From positions 1 to 64,000 of the forward strand of contig NZ_MVDE01000021.1 in assembly GCF_002843385.1 (NCBI RefSeq): DNA of 64,000 nucleotides. Reading direction: 5' to 3'. This document shows positions 17,273-26,347 of this stretch, one piece after another; positions within the stretch are counted from its first letter, which is position 1; each line of letters starts with the position of its first letter. The stretch comes from Labilibaculum manganireducens. Its GTDB lineage: Bacteria; Bacteroidota; Bacteroidia; Bacteroidales; Marinifilaceae. The position numbers were made by a program, and so were the translations under genes. The notes under the pieces are model-generated. The model made no database searches and was not told the DNA's origin. It saw only the letters and a list, made by a program, of their open reading frames with translations.

Positions 17273-18043
17273 ATGGAGCAAATTGTATCTGCCGGAATCG
17301 TTGATTCCTATTTTAAAAAACTCAAAGAAAACTTATCGGTTGATGTGGCAATTGTCGGAGGCGGACCTTCAGGCTTAGTGGCATCTTATTATCTCGCAAA
17401 GAAAGGCTTTAAAGTAGCCTTGTATGAAAGTAAACTGGCTCCTGGCGGAGGCATGTGGGGCGGTGCCATGATGTTTAATGAAATAATAGTTCAGAAAGAT
17501 GCACTGCACATTCTTAACGAATTAAATATTTCCTACACAAACTATCAAGGAGATTATTACACGCTTGATTCTGTGCATGCAACTTCCGCTTTAATTTACC
17601 ATGCTACCCAGGCTGGAGTAAAAATCTTCAATTGTTCTTCTATTGAAGATGTTGTTTTTCAAAATAACAGGGTATGTGGTGTTGTTCTAAACTGGGCTTC
17701 GGTTCGCCGGGAAAAAATGCATGTCGATCCTTTGGTGATCATGGCAAAAGCAGTGGTTGATGGCACGGGTCACGATTGCGACATTGTCCGCACCTTGGAA
17801 CGTAAAAATGACGTGAAGCTAAACACAAAAACAGGTAAAGTGATGGGGGAATACTCTTTGTCGATAGATGAAGCTGAGCGAACTACTGTAGAAAATACCA
17901 AAGAAGTATACCCTGGATTGTATGTATCGGGCATGGCATCGAATGGTGTGAGCGGTGGTTTTAGAATGGGACCTATCTTTGGAGGAATGCTTCTTTCCGG
18001 TGAAAAATTAGCTGGTTTAATTGCTGAAAATTTAAGTAAATAA
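17273..18043 (+). CDS. thi4: Thiazole synthase Thi4 (sulfide-dependent type)
   Basis: The 256-residue flavoenzyme-like protein makes the adenylated thiazole precursor of thiamin from NAD, glycine and a sulfur source. The dinucleotide-binding motif is VAIVGGGPSGLVASYYLAKKG, and APGGGMWGGAMMFNE is a Thi4 hallmark. At the position of the yeast sulfur-donating cysteine (Cys205) the sequence reads EKMHVDPL with His150, as in archaeal Thi4, so this form should use free sulfide catalytically rather than sacrifice its own cysteine. It replaces the usual thiG/H/F/S set; none of those genes is seen here. A TPP riboswitch precedes it, and thiE follows after one base. Confidence 0.92.
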   Translation: MEQIVSAGIVDSYFKKLKENLSVDVAIVGGGPSGLVASYYLAKKGFKVALYESKLAPGGGMWGGAMMFNEIIVQKDALHILNELNISYTNYQGDYYTLDSVHATSALIYHATQAGVKIFNCSSIEDVVFQNNRVCGVVLNWASVRREKMHVDPLVIMAKAVVDGTGHDCDIVRTLERKNDVKLNTKTGKVMGEYSLSIDEAERTTVENTKEVYPGLYVSGMASNGVSGGFRMGPIFGGMLLSGEKLAGLIAENLSK

Positions 18044-18044
18044 G

Positions 18045-18656
18045 ATGGAAGACTTTGGTTTATACATCATCATCACAAATCCGCAATCCTCTTACCGTTC
18101 TATTGCCGAATCGTGTGTAGAGCGGGGCGTTAAGATGCTGCAGCTGCGCGAAAAATCTTTATCCGACAAGGAATTAATTAGGCTTGGAAAAGAAATCAGA
18201 GACATTACAAGAGGAAGTGAAACCAGTTTTGTGATGAATGACCGAGCGGATATCGCAGCAATTTGCGAAGCTGATTTTTTACATCTCGGACAAGATGATA
18301 TGAGTATGGAAGAAGCCCGGAAAATTGTTGGTGATATGAAAATTGGTTTGTCAACTCATTCCATTCAGCAAGTAAAGGAAGCGCTTGTTCAGAAGCCTGA
18401 TTACATAGGTTTTGGCCCGGTATATCCAACCAATGCAAAAGCCAGGCCTGATCAACCTGTAGGCATTGAACAACTAAAGCAAGTATTGAATATGGCGACC
18501 ATTCCTGTGGTGGCAATCGGAGGAATTTTTCCCGAAAACATACAGACTATTTTGAGCGCCGGAGCAAAAAACATTGCCATGGTGCGGCATTTTATGCAAA
18601 CCGATCAGTTTGATGAAAGAGTTCTGGAGTTTACTAATTTAATAAACAAGAAATAA
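18045..18656 (+). CDS. thiE: Thiamin-phosphate synthase
   Basis: The 203-residue TIM-barrel enzyme joins hydroxymethylpyrimidine pyrophosphate and thiazole phosphate to thiamin phosphate in the cytoplasm. Recognisable motifs are VKMLQLREKSL near residue 30, VMNDRADIA (Mg/pyrophosphate site), DFLHLGQDDM, GLSTHS, DYIGFGPVYPTNAKARPDQP and VAIGGIFPENI, all in family order. The length is typical. The gene starts one base after thi4 and its stop overlaps the thiC start (TAATGA), so it is clearly within the riboswitch-controlled operon. The call is firm. Confidence 0.95.
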   Translation: MEDFGLYIIITNPQSSYRSIAESCVERGVKMLQLREKSLSDKELIRLGKEIRDITRGSETSFVMNDRADIAAICEADFLHLGQDDMSMEEARKIVGDMKIGLSTHSIQQVKEALVQKPDYIGFGPVYPTNAKARPDQPVGIEQLKQVLNMATIPVVAIGGIFPENIQTILSAGAKNIAMVRHFMQTDQFDERVLEFTNLINKK

Positions 18657-19930
18657 TGATTACACAAATAGAAAAAGCCAAAGAAGGCATTATTACAGCA
18701 GAAATGAATATCGTTGCAAAAAACGAAAAAGTTGATGTTGAATGGCTGCGAAATGAGATTGCATTGGGGCGGATTGTAATCCCCAAAAACAAAAATCACG
18801 ATTTTCCGGCTGCAGCAATTGGTAATGGTTTGCGGACTAAGGTAAATGCCAACATGGGCACATCCGAAAAGCATTGCCATTTTGAAGAGGAACTGGAAAA
18901 AATGAAAGTGGCTGTTCAATATGGTGCCGATGCAATTATGGATTTGTCAACGGGCGGCGATCTGCATATTATTCTTCAACGAATACTTAAGGAGTCTTCT
19001 GTTATGGTTGGAACTGTACCCATTTATGGTGTAGCTACACGTTTGCTGGCCGAAGGAAAAGAGATTAAAGAGCTCGATCCGGAAGATCTGTTTCGTGAAA
19101 TTGAAATTCAGGCAAAAATGGGGGTAGATTTTATGACCTTACATTGTGGCATAACAAAGGTTTCTCTTTCCTTTTTGGAGAATGATAAAAGAGTATGCGG
19201 GATTGTAAGCCGGGGAGGAGCTTTGCTTAAGCGCTGGATGAAAGAAAACGGGAAGGAGAATCCACTGTATGAGCAATACGACAGGGTTTTGGATATCTGC
19301 AAACAATACGATGTAACCATTAGTTTAGGAGATGGTTTGCGGCCTGGAGCGGGTGCTGATGCTACCGATCGGGCACAAGTTGCAGAATTGCTGGTTTTAG
19401 GGGAATTGGTGGATCGTGCCAGAGACAAAGGCGTGCAGGTAATGGTAGAAGGCCCCGGCCACATGCCTTTGGACCAGATTGAAGCCAATATGAAATTGAT
19501 GAAAAGACTTTGCAGCGAAGCGCCGTTTTACGTGCTGGGGCCTTTGGTTACCGATTCGGCTCCCGGATACGATCACATTGTGGGAGCAATTGGGGGTACA
19601 ATTGCAGCCATTCACGGTGCCGATTTTCTGTGCTACGTAACACCTGCCGAGCATTTGTGCCTGCCCGATGTTAAAGACGTAAAGGAGGGTGTAATTGCAA
19701 GCCGGATTGCTGCACATGCTGCCGATTTAGTGAATAATGTGGCAGGTGCCCGTCAGCGGGATTTAACGATTTCGAAAGCACGTTACGATCTCGATTGGGA
19801 GACAATGTTTACAAATAGTATTGATCCGGAATTGGCTCGAAAACGGAAAATGGAGTCGGAAAGCAGTGAAGAGGATCATTGTACCATGTGCGGGAATTTA
19901 TGCGCAGTTAAAAATGATAAAAGCATGTAA
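18656..19930 (+). CDS. thiC: Phosphomethylpyrimidine synthase (short form)
   Basis: This radical SAM enzyme rearranges aminoimidazole ribotide to hydroxymethylpyrimidine phosphate. At 424 residues it is the short form lacking the N-terminal extension of ThiC from many aerobes. The cluster-binding end is CTMCGNLC (C-x2-C-x4-C) near residue 409. Earlier motifs include ANMGTSEKHCHFEEEL, DLSTGGDL, DFMTLHCGIT, SRGGALL, LGDGLRPGAGADATD, VEGPGHMPL and LGPLVTDSAPGYDHI. The start overlaps thiE. Directly after its stop lies a broken 3' part of thiD. It requires anaerobic or protected conditions for its cluster. Confidence 0.95.
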   Translation: MITQIEKAKEGIITAEMNIVAKNEKVDVEWLRNEIALGRIVIPKNKNHDFPAAAIGNGLRTKVNANMGTSEKHCHFEEELEKMKVAVQYGADAIMDLSTGGDLHIILQRILKESSVMVGTVPIYGVATRLLAEGKEIKELDPEDLFREIEIQAKMGVDFMTLHCGITKVSLSFLENDKRVCGIVSRGGALLKRWMKENGKENPLYEQYDRVLDICKQYDVTISLGDGLRPGAGADATDRAQVAELLVLGELVDRARDKGVQVMVEGPGHMPLDQIEANMKLMKRLCSEAPFYVLGPLVTDSAPGYDHIVGAIGGTIAAIHGADFLCYVTPAEHLCLPDVKDVKEGVIASRIAAHAADLVNNVAGARQRDLTISKARYDLDWETMFTNSIDPELARKRKMESESSEEDHCTMCGNLCAVKNDKSM

Positions 19931-20165
19931 GTAAGGATTTCAATTTTACTAAAAGGAGGTCAGTTTAAGGATGATAAAATCAGGGAAGCCTTAATTGGTC
20001 AAAGCGAAGTTTATCATTTTGAAAAGAGGAGGAAGAATTTTGAATATCAACATGGAACCGGCTGTACTTTGTCTACAGCCGGTTCCTGTTTTCTGGGAGA
20101 AAATGAATCGATTCTAAATTCCTGCCGACTGGCTTCTGATTATTTAGATGAGCATTATTACCTTT
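19931..20165 (+). pseudogene. thiD: 3' remnant of thiD (HMP-phosphate kinase)
   Basis: The frame that begins immediately after the thiC stop encodes about 78 residues matching only the C-terminal third of ThiD: ISILLKGGQFKDDKIREAL, then FEYQHGTGCTLSTAGSCF with the HGTGCTLS anion-hole/catalytic loop, then LASDYLDEHYY. No start codon or N-terminal two-thirds is present, so the kinase is not functional here. The frame is still open and runs on without a stop into the 42-bp repeat array to 20572. ThiD activity must come from another locus if the pathway works. The identification rests on motif recognition. Confidence 0.8.
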
Positions 20166-20183
20166 GCAGGATCAGTTTTGAAA

Positions 20184-20561
20184 ATGGCTGTTTTACTTTA
20201 TATAAATGGGCATCTGCTTGCGAGGATGTCCATTTTAGCAAAATACAAAGCCCTCTCACTTTCGTGGATGTTCATTTCACACGCACACAATTGCCCCGGA
20301 GTTTCACAAATGCCCATTGTTGTGGCACACTACCTCTTCGTAGTTTCGAAAATGCTGGTTTTAGTCACTCACAATGCCCGTATTTTTTCGGGAATGCCCA
20401 TTGTTGTTGCACACTACCTCTTCGGAGTTTCAAAAATGCCGGTTTTAGTCACACAAAAGACCTGTATTTTTTTGTGGATGCCCATTTTTGTAACACACAC
20501 ATGCCTCGGAGTTTCGAAAATGCCACCCTTGTGTACTCTGTAAGTCCTGTATCATATGAAA
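20184..20561. repeat. Degenerate tandem array with exact 42-bp (2 x 21) period
   Basis: ATG-containing unit starts recur at 20184, 20226, 20268, 20310, 20352, 20394, 20436, 20478 and 20520, nine units with no insertion or deletion. Odd and even units alternate (AATGCTGGTTTTAGTCACTC versus AATGCCCATTGTTGTTGCAC), giving an 84-bp higher-order unit. Because 42 is divisible by three, two plus frames stay open and would encode 14-residue repeats such as NAHCCGTLPLRSFE. I regard it as a decaying repeat rather than a gene; no promoter or natural start is seen. Confidence 0.85.
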
Positions 20562-20579
20562 ACTTTCAATAACGATCTG

Positions 20580-20999
20580 TTAAATAATGATTCGAATGTC
20601 GATATCAACAAGGAGAGATGGATATATTCATGGAACTGTGTTAAAAGCTTTAATCAATAATTAAGTACGGTATCGTCTTTTTTGTTGTTTAATTCAGTTT
20701 CTCAGCCTTGCAATTTCCCTTCGATTTTGCAACAACAAGTGCTTCGAACACACTTTAGACCTTTAATTTGGCATCAACAGCCTTGTCGAAGACCTTTTTC
20801 ACCTATGAAATTGGCTTTGCAGTTGTGTTTGCCTAAAATTCACCCTTAGTTTTCTGATTACAGATGGGGAAGCCTAAATGTAAGATCTTAAATTAATGCT
20901 TTATTATGATTGGAATTGCGCATGATAATTGTGTGAGATTTGTTAGCTTTGGGATTGTTAAATGATATAGTAGAGATTTGAAAATTTACCTAAAACTAT
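20580..20999. other. Gap without recognisable genes
   Basis: About 420 bp between the repeat array and the transposase relic. No open frame, terminator or RNA could be supported. It may be decayed coding DNA, given relics on both sides. Confidence 0.6.
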
Positions 21000-21260
21000 A
21001 TGCAAGCAGCAGATGCTCTTGAATTAGGACAATACTATCATATTTACAATTGAGGTGTAAACGGGTGCGATTTATTTACATGTGAAGAAAATTTTGAATA
21101 TTTTCTAAACCTGTTGAAAAATACATCGATCCTATTGCAGATACTTTTGCATGGGTGTTGATGCCAAATCATTTTCATATTCTGATAAAATTAAAAGAAG
21201 TAATTGTTTACAAACATTCAAACGCTGACAGATTCAAGGATACTGTCGGGTTTGAAACAG
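21000..21260 (+). pseudogene. Decayed Y1-type (REP-associated/IS200-like) transposase
   Basis: From the ATG at 21000 the sequence reads ALELGQYYHIYN, a TGA stop at 21051, then GVNGCDLFTCEENFEYFLNL. After a frameshift near 21117 it reads KYIDPIADTFAWVLMPNHF and HILIKLKE. This is the RAYT/Y1_Tnp signature, including the metal-binding HFHIL (HUH) block, up to a tail like NADRFKDTVGFE. With one stop, one frameshift and no C-terminal catalytic Tyr segment it is inactive. Its 3' end is now in frame with the following MutS-like gene, which creates a misleading longer frame. Confidence 0.8.
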
Positions 21261-21283
21261 AAGAATATAATATTGCGCACAAT

Positions 21284-22879
21284 ATGATCTTTAACTTCAA
21301 GAAAAAACAAGCCGAACAATTAAAAGCCTCCTTTGGGAAGCTGAAAGATGAATCTTATAATTTTGAATTGATCGAAAAATATTTCAGGAATAAAGAACAT
21401 ACTGAAACTCTTCAGGTGCTTTCCGATAAAACCTGTAAAGATTTGGATTTTGAGGAGATGTTCATGTTTTTGGATCGAACCCATTCGAAACCTGGGCAAC
21501 AATATTTGTATAATAAATTACGCGCAATTCCGAATAAACCTATAAATGTAGATTTGGATGAGAAACTGATCCATCTCTTTACAGATGATTCTGATTTTAG
21601 GGTTGAAGTGCAAACTCAGTTAGAGAAGCTAAAGGGACGAGAGGCTTATTTTGTTTCAAGCTTGTTTCAAGAAGCACATTTGGAACAGCCAAAGTGGTTT
21701 TTTATACTCCGATTGTTATCCTTTACAAGTGTTTTATCTCTTGTTTTGTTGCCTTTTAATGCTCAAATGTTTTTTGTTTTAATTGGAGTTTTCATTGTTA
21801 ATATCTGTTTTCATCTGTGGAACAAGAAAAACCTGTCCAGTTATTCCGATTCTATTCCACAGCTTATGGTTTTAAAACGGGTTGCGAATAATTTGCTTCA
21901 CAATGAAGAAATAAAAAAGATAAATCCTTTACTGTCTGAATCCATAAAAATACTTGATCAGGTGCGAAATAGAATGCTCTTTTTTAAATTGGAGTCGAAA
22001 ATTGAAGGTGATTTCCAAGTGATATTTTGGTCTTTTTTGGAGCTTTTTAAAATACTATTCATACTGGAGCCATTGCTTTTGTTTGGTGTATTGAAACGTT
22101 TGGATTGCAGAAGAAAGGAAATTGAGAAGGTTTTCATATTTGTGGGACGAATCGATGTGCTATTATCTATTGCTTCCTTGCGAAAAGGCGGCGACTGCTG
22201 TATTCCTAAAATCGATGAGGAGAACAGTCGGATGAAGGCTTGTGAGATTTATCATCCGTTAATTGTGAATTGTGTTCGAAATGATATTGAGGTAAACGAT
22301 AAATCCATATTGCTTACCGGATCGAATATGTCGGGTAAAACTTCTCTTATTCGAGCCATTGGCATCAATGTTCTTACTGGATTAACGATGAATACCTGCT
22401 TTGCTAAATCAATGATGATTCCTCGAATTTGTATCTATTCTGCAATTCGCATTAGTGACGATTTAATGAATGACAGGAGCTACTATTTTGAAGAGGTTCT
22501 TACCATTAAAAATATGATTGACAAGTCGTGCAATGGAAAAGCCAGTTTGTTCCTGCTCGATGAGATTTTTAAAGGAACCAATACTGTCGAACGTATTTCT
22601 GCCGGGAAGGCTGTATTGTCTGCGCTCGCAAAAAATAACAATAGGGTATTCGTATCTACTCACGATATCGAATTAACCGATTTGTTGGAGAAGGAGTATG
22701 AATTGTATCACTTCAGTGAACTTGTGAGCGATAAATCAGTGGACTTTGACTACAAATTGAAGGAAGGGAAACTGAAAAACAGAAATGCAATCAGGATACT
22801 TGAAATAAATGATTTTCCGGAGCTGGTAATTAAGGAGGCGATGGCATTAGCTGAAGAATTAGATCGAACTAGGCTTTGA
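21284..22879 (+). CDS. Membrane-anchored MutS-like ATPase
   Basis: The 531-residue protein has the MutS ATPase domain at its C-terminus: Walker A LLTGSNMSGKTSLIRA (about residue 345), Walker B SLFLLDEIFKGTN (about 420) and the SAGKAVLSAL and STHD motifs. The N-terminal half lacks the mismatch-recognition and connector domains and instead carries two predicted membrane helices around residues 141-178. This matches a poorly characterised Bacteroidota family annotated as mismatch-repair protein, but true repair activity is doubtful. An in-frame extension to 21155 is the relic of a transposase, so the ATG at 21284 was chosen as the first native-looking start (MIFNFKKKQAEQL). It appears to be monocistronic. 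Confidence 0.82.
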   Translation: MIFNFKKKQAEQLKASFGKLKDESYNFELIEKYFRNKEHTETLQVLSDKTCKDLDFEEMFMFLDRTHSKPGQQYLYNKLRAIPNKPINVDLDEKLIHLFTDDSDFRVEVQTQLEKLKGREAYFVSSLFQEAHLEQPKWFFILRLLSFTSVLSLVLLPFNAQMFFVLIGVFIVNICFHLWNKKNLSSYSDSIPQLMVLKRVANNLLHNEEIKKINPLLSESIKILDQVRNRMLFFKLESKIEGDFQVIFWSFLELFKILFILEPLLLFGVLKRLDCRRKEIEKVFIFVGRIDVLLSIASLRKGGDCCIPKIDEENSRMKACEIYHPLIVNCVRNDIEVNDKSILLTGSNMSGKTSLIRAIGINVLTGLTMNTCFAKSMMIPRICIYSAIRISDDLMNDRSYYFEEVLTIKNMIDKSCNGKASLFLLDEIFKGTNTVERISAGKAVLSALAKNNNRVFVSTHDIELTDLLEKEYELYHFSELVSDKSVDFDYKLKEGKLKNRNAIRILEINDFPELVIKEAMALAEELDRTRL

Positions 22880-23001
22880 AGTTAAATAGTTTCGCTATTT
22901 ATTTGAGCAATAAAGTGAGAATGTTCGGTATTATGATGATTTATAATTAAGTAAAATTACTATTTTTGTTCAATTTCTATAAAAATATAAAACTGTAAAT
23001 T

Positions 23002-24021
23002 TTGAAAGTGAAAACTCATTTGTTGTCAGGCATGTTATTGCTTCTTATAACAACCTCCTGTTCTCAAAAAGATACCGCAAAGAAGGAAATCTCTTTTTAT
23101 CATTGGAAATCGAAAGCTGAATTTAATAATCAATATCAGAAATCTTTAAAGAGTGCAAATGCAAATAAAATCTATCTGCATTATTTTGATATAATATCGG
23201 AGCACGAACCCAATTGGTATGATGATGGTATTGTGCCAACTTATGTATTGAAAAGTGTTGCAAAGGAGTACAAGGAGTTTGAAATTGTTCCGGTGGTATA
23301 TATTACCAATAGAGTTTTTCAGGTATCAAATCTGGAAATACAGAAATTATCCAATAGGATAAGAGATTTGGTGAATCAGATCAGTTTGAAACATTTTAAC
23401 AAGAAGATTTCGCAAATTCAAATTGATTGTGATTGGACAGAAAGTACCAAATACGCTTATTTTGAATTGTTGGAAAATTTAGGTGAAGAATTTGATTTGG
23501 ATGTGACCATTCGTTTGCATCAAATTAAATTTAAAGAAAGAACAGGAATTCCTCCCGTGAAGAAAGGTACCTTAATGTTGTATAACGTTGGCGACTTAAA
23601 AAACATGAATCAGAATTCCATTCTGCAAAACAGCATTGTGAAACAGTACATCGATTCTGAAACCAAATATCCTTTGCCTTTGAATATTGCTTTGCCTCTT
23701 TTCTCGCAAACAGTGGTTAAGAATAAGGACAATGAAATTAAAATTATTAAGAATGCAGAGAGAACAATATTTAAAAACGATCCGCATTTTAAACAAGTTG
23801 ATGTAAAAAATTTCCAGGTGGTAAAGGATACGCTCTGCAAGGGGTTTTATTTGAGTGAAGGTTATGAAATCAAATTGGAAGAATTATCTGATGCTGAAAT
23901 TGTGAATTCGTACCAAACAATAAAAGAAAGCAAACTAATTACGAACGGGATTATATTTTATCATATGGATGAAAAGTCTCTTTCGAATATCAATCTTAGC
24001 GAATTAGTCGAGAAATTATGA
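23002..24021 (+). CDS. Lipoprotein of unknown function, pairs with following gene
   Basis: The 339-residue protein has a lipoprotein signal peptide with lipobox LITTSCSQKD. Alternating hydrophobic strands and motifs such as FEIVPVVYITN and ISQIQIDCDWTES look like a TIM-barrel glycosidase-like fold, but I cannot name a family or catalytic residues. The start is TTG at 23002 or GTG at 23008; the latter would give MKTHLLSGMLLLL, and neither has a Shine-Dalgarno sequence. Its stop overlaps the next gene by four bases (ATGA), so both are made from one message and probably act together in the envelope. Confidence 0.75.
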   Translation: MKVKTHLLSGMLLLLITTSCSQKDTAKKEISFYHWKSKAEFNNQYQKSLKSANANKIYLHYFDIISEHEPNWYDDGIVPTYVLKSVAKEYKEFEIVPVVYITNRVFQVSNLEIQKLSNRIRDLVNQISLKHFNKKISQIQIDCDWTESTKYAYFELLENLGEEFDLDVTIRLHQIKFKERTGIPPVKKGTLMLYNVGDLKNMNQNSILQNSIVKQYIDSETKYPLPLNIALPLFSQTVVKNKDNEIKIIKNAERTIFKNDPHFKQVDVKNFQVVKDTLCKGFYLSEGYEIKLEELSDAEIVNSYQTIKESKLITNGIIFYHMDEKSLSNINLSELVEKL

Positions 24022-26321
24022 AGAGTATTTTAACTGGTTTATTAGTATTTATATCATCTGCAGTATTTGCATGTGGTGGAGGTGATTGGGAAGGAATGTG
24101 GTTTTATAATTTGTTTGCACAAACAAATATTTCAGCCAAAGAGTTCTATCCTTTTTTAAGGGATGATTACAATGCCTTTTATGGAGAAAATTCTTATTCA
24201 GAATCCAAGGATCCTGAATATCCTGAAGGGAATGTAAAATTGTGGAAAGAGATTCTTACGGGTTGGAGTACCGAAGAAATTGAAATGGCGGTTTATAAGC
24301 CTGAAGATTTTAATTGGATCAATAAGGACTCTGAAACAGAAAAGAGAGCGAAACTCTATGTAGATTTTGCCCAAGGGTGCAGTGAAGCATTTAGTTATAG
24401 AACCAGAAGGAACTCGTGGGATTACGATGAGATTTTAGAGGAGAAAGATGTGGATACAGAGGTTTTACTTGAAAAGGCTAATTCATTGTTGAGTAGTGAG
24501 ACCGACCCGCAGTTACAAGCGCGTTACTACTATCAGATTATTCGCATTATGCATTATTCGAAAGCTTGGGGTGAAGCCATAGGCTTTTATGAAGCAAAAG
24601 TTGAAAATAAAATACAAAAAAATGAGATTTACTATTATATTTTAGATCAAGTTGCCGGTTGTTATTATTCCACCGAAAATTATGAGAAGGCAGCCTACCT
24701 GTTCACAAAAATAGTAAGTAATAGTATCGACAGAAAAAAATCTGCATTTGTAAGTTTCAATTTTTGCACCTCTTTTGAGGCTGAAGGGCGGTCTTTTGTA
24801 AATGGAATTGAAGATGAAAAAGATTTACTCCTAATAACAAGTTTGCGTAATTTCTCCAATGAAACTGATAATATTAATAAGTTTATTGGGTTGGATGCTA
24901 ACGATCGAAGAGTTGAGCTTTTATTTATGCGTGCATTAAATAATGTTGAACGTGATGTATGGCCTAAAAGTATTGGCGTTGGAGAGAGCAGATTGCCTAA
25001 TTTGGAAGAGGGGCAGGATTACAACGAATTATTAAATATTGCCGAACTGCAGCTTTCTAATCAGAAGGTGAAAAATACTGATTTCTGGAGAATGGCCAGT
25101 TCGTATTTGTCTTTTATCAGAAAAGACATACGCGAAGCAAAAAGAAAACTGGAAGCAGTTAAATCATTTGCAGATCAGAAAAAGATTCTGTCAATAGTTT
25201 ATGAAGTTTTTTCCTGGGAGAGTATTTCCATTGAAAATGAGAACTTTATTTCTCAGGTGCTGTCAAAATATCCTGACAAGGGAACTTGGCCAGTTGATTT
25301 TAATTCAGATCTAAAGAGTTTTATTAAAGCTAAAATTGCCAATCTTTACTATGCAAACAATCAAATAGCAAAAGCATTTCTCGTTCATAACCAATTGGAA
25401 TCGGGTGGAGCTATTAGTTCTTTAGAGTTGTTAGATGCTTTGGAGGCTTTTTATAATAAACCTGATAAAAGCGCCTACGAAAAAGAACTTTTGGAGAATA
25501 AGAGGAGTAACGACAAGTTTATTGATTATCTGAATTATCAGAAAGGGATTTATTATTTGTATCAGAAAAATGCAGAAGCAGCATTGGAGTATTTTAGTAA
25601 GAGTATCAATTTGAGTGGCACGATATCTTTATCAAATAAAATATTTAGTAATAATATTATAGAATGTTTTTCCTGCAATGAAGAGGAAGTGATGGATGAT
25701 GAAGTTTATAAAGCAGATTTGTTCTCTTTTATTAAACCAAACTTTTCTATTTCTGATCTGGCGGTTTATTTGATTGAACTGGAAAAACTAACCGCTAACG
25801 AAAAACAGTGGAAAGCCAAACTGGCGAACTATTTATTAGCTAATTATTACTATAATATCTCAAATACAGGATATTACAGAGGAGCTTTAATTGGTGATTC
25901 CAACTGTTGTGATTATAATTACATTCATTATGCGGGTGATGATTATCAATCCAGTGAAAACGGCGCTGATATTATTGCAAACAGAAAAGGGTTCAACCTT
26001 TCGGATATCACTTCCTACAACAAAACTTATTTTGGGCTAAGTGAAATGTCCCTCGGGTTTTATCAGCGTGTAATTGAATTATCAACTGATAAGGAATTAA
26101 ATGCCCGATGTCTTTATTTAATGGCAAAATGTGAATTGAATACTTATTACAATGAGGGAGGTAATGATACTTTTAAAGTTAATTTTAGTAAGTATAATGA
26201 ATTGGAATTGCCGAACTACAAAAGTTTTAAAACTCTGAAGGAGGATTATTCAGATACAAAATTTCATGAAATGATTATTAATCACTGCAGTTATTTTAGA
26301 TTGTATAGTTCGACTCACTAG
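24018..26321 (+). CDS. Large secreted/lipid-anchored helical-repeat protein of unknown function
   Basis: The 767-residue protein starts with a signal peptide ending SSAVFACGGGDWEGMW, in which the Cys could be a lipidation site. The rest is mainly helical with TPR-like segments, for example QARYYYQIIRIMHYSKAWG, YSTENYEKAAYLFTKIVSN and YLNYQKGIYYLYQKNAEAA. It overlaps the preceding lipoprotein gene by four bases, pointing to coupled translation and a shared role. A strong terminator follows. I recognise no enzymatic motif; a scaffold or carbohydrate-linked envelope function is possible. Confidence 0.75.
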   Translation: MKSILTGLLVFISSAVFACGGGDWEGMWFYNLFAQTNISAKEFYPFLRDDYNAFYGENSYSESKDPEYPEGNVKLWKEILTGWSTEEIEMAVYKPEDFNWINKDSETEKRAKLYVDFAQGCSEAFSYRTRRNSWDYDEILEEKDVDTEVLLEKANSLLSSETDPQLQARYYYQIIRIMHYSKAWGEAIGFYEAKVENKIQKNEIYYYILDQVAGCYYSTENYEKAAYLFTKIVSNSIDRKKSAFVSFNFCTSFEAEGRSFVNGIEDEKDLLLITSLRNFSNETDNINKFIGLDANDRRVELLFMRALNNVERDVWPKSIGVGESRLPNLEEGQDYNELLNIAELQLSNQKVKNTDFWRMASSYLSFIRKDIREAKRKLEAVKSFADQKKILSIVYEVFSWESISIENENFISQVLSKYPDKGTWPVDFNSDLKSFIKAKIANLYYANNQIAKAFLVHNQLESGGAISSLELLDALEAFYNKPDKSAYEKELLENKRSNDKFIDYLNYQKGIYYLYQKNAEAALEYFSKSINLSGTISLSNKIFSNNIIECFSCNEEEVMDDEVYKADLFSFIKPNFSISDLAVYLIELEKLTANEKQWKAKLANYLLANYYYNISNTGYYRGALIGDSNCCDYNYIHYAGDDYQSSENGADIIANRKGFNLSDITSYNKTYFGLSEMSLGFYQRVIELSTDKELNARCLYLMAKCELNTYYNEGGNDTFKVNFSKYNELELPNYKSFKTLKEDYSDTKFHEMIINHCSYFRLYSSTH

Positions 26322-26347
26322 TACGGGCGTGTATTTGCGCTAACTAC

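Noticed and set aside
20148-20543. Open frames (131 and 167 codons) across the 42-bp array
   Set aside because: Both frames stay open because the unit length is a multiple of three. They have no native start or promoter, and the longer one begins inside the thiD remnant.
21155-21283. N-terminal extension of the MutS-like gene
   Set aside because: It encodes the MPNHFHILIKLKE tail of a decayed transposase, not part of a MutS protein.
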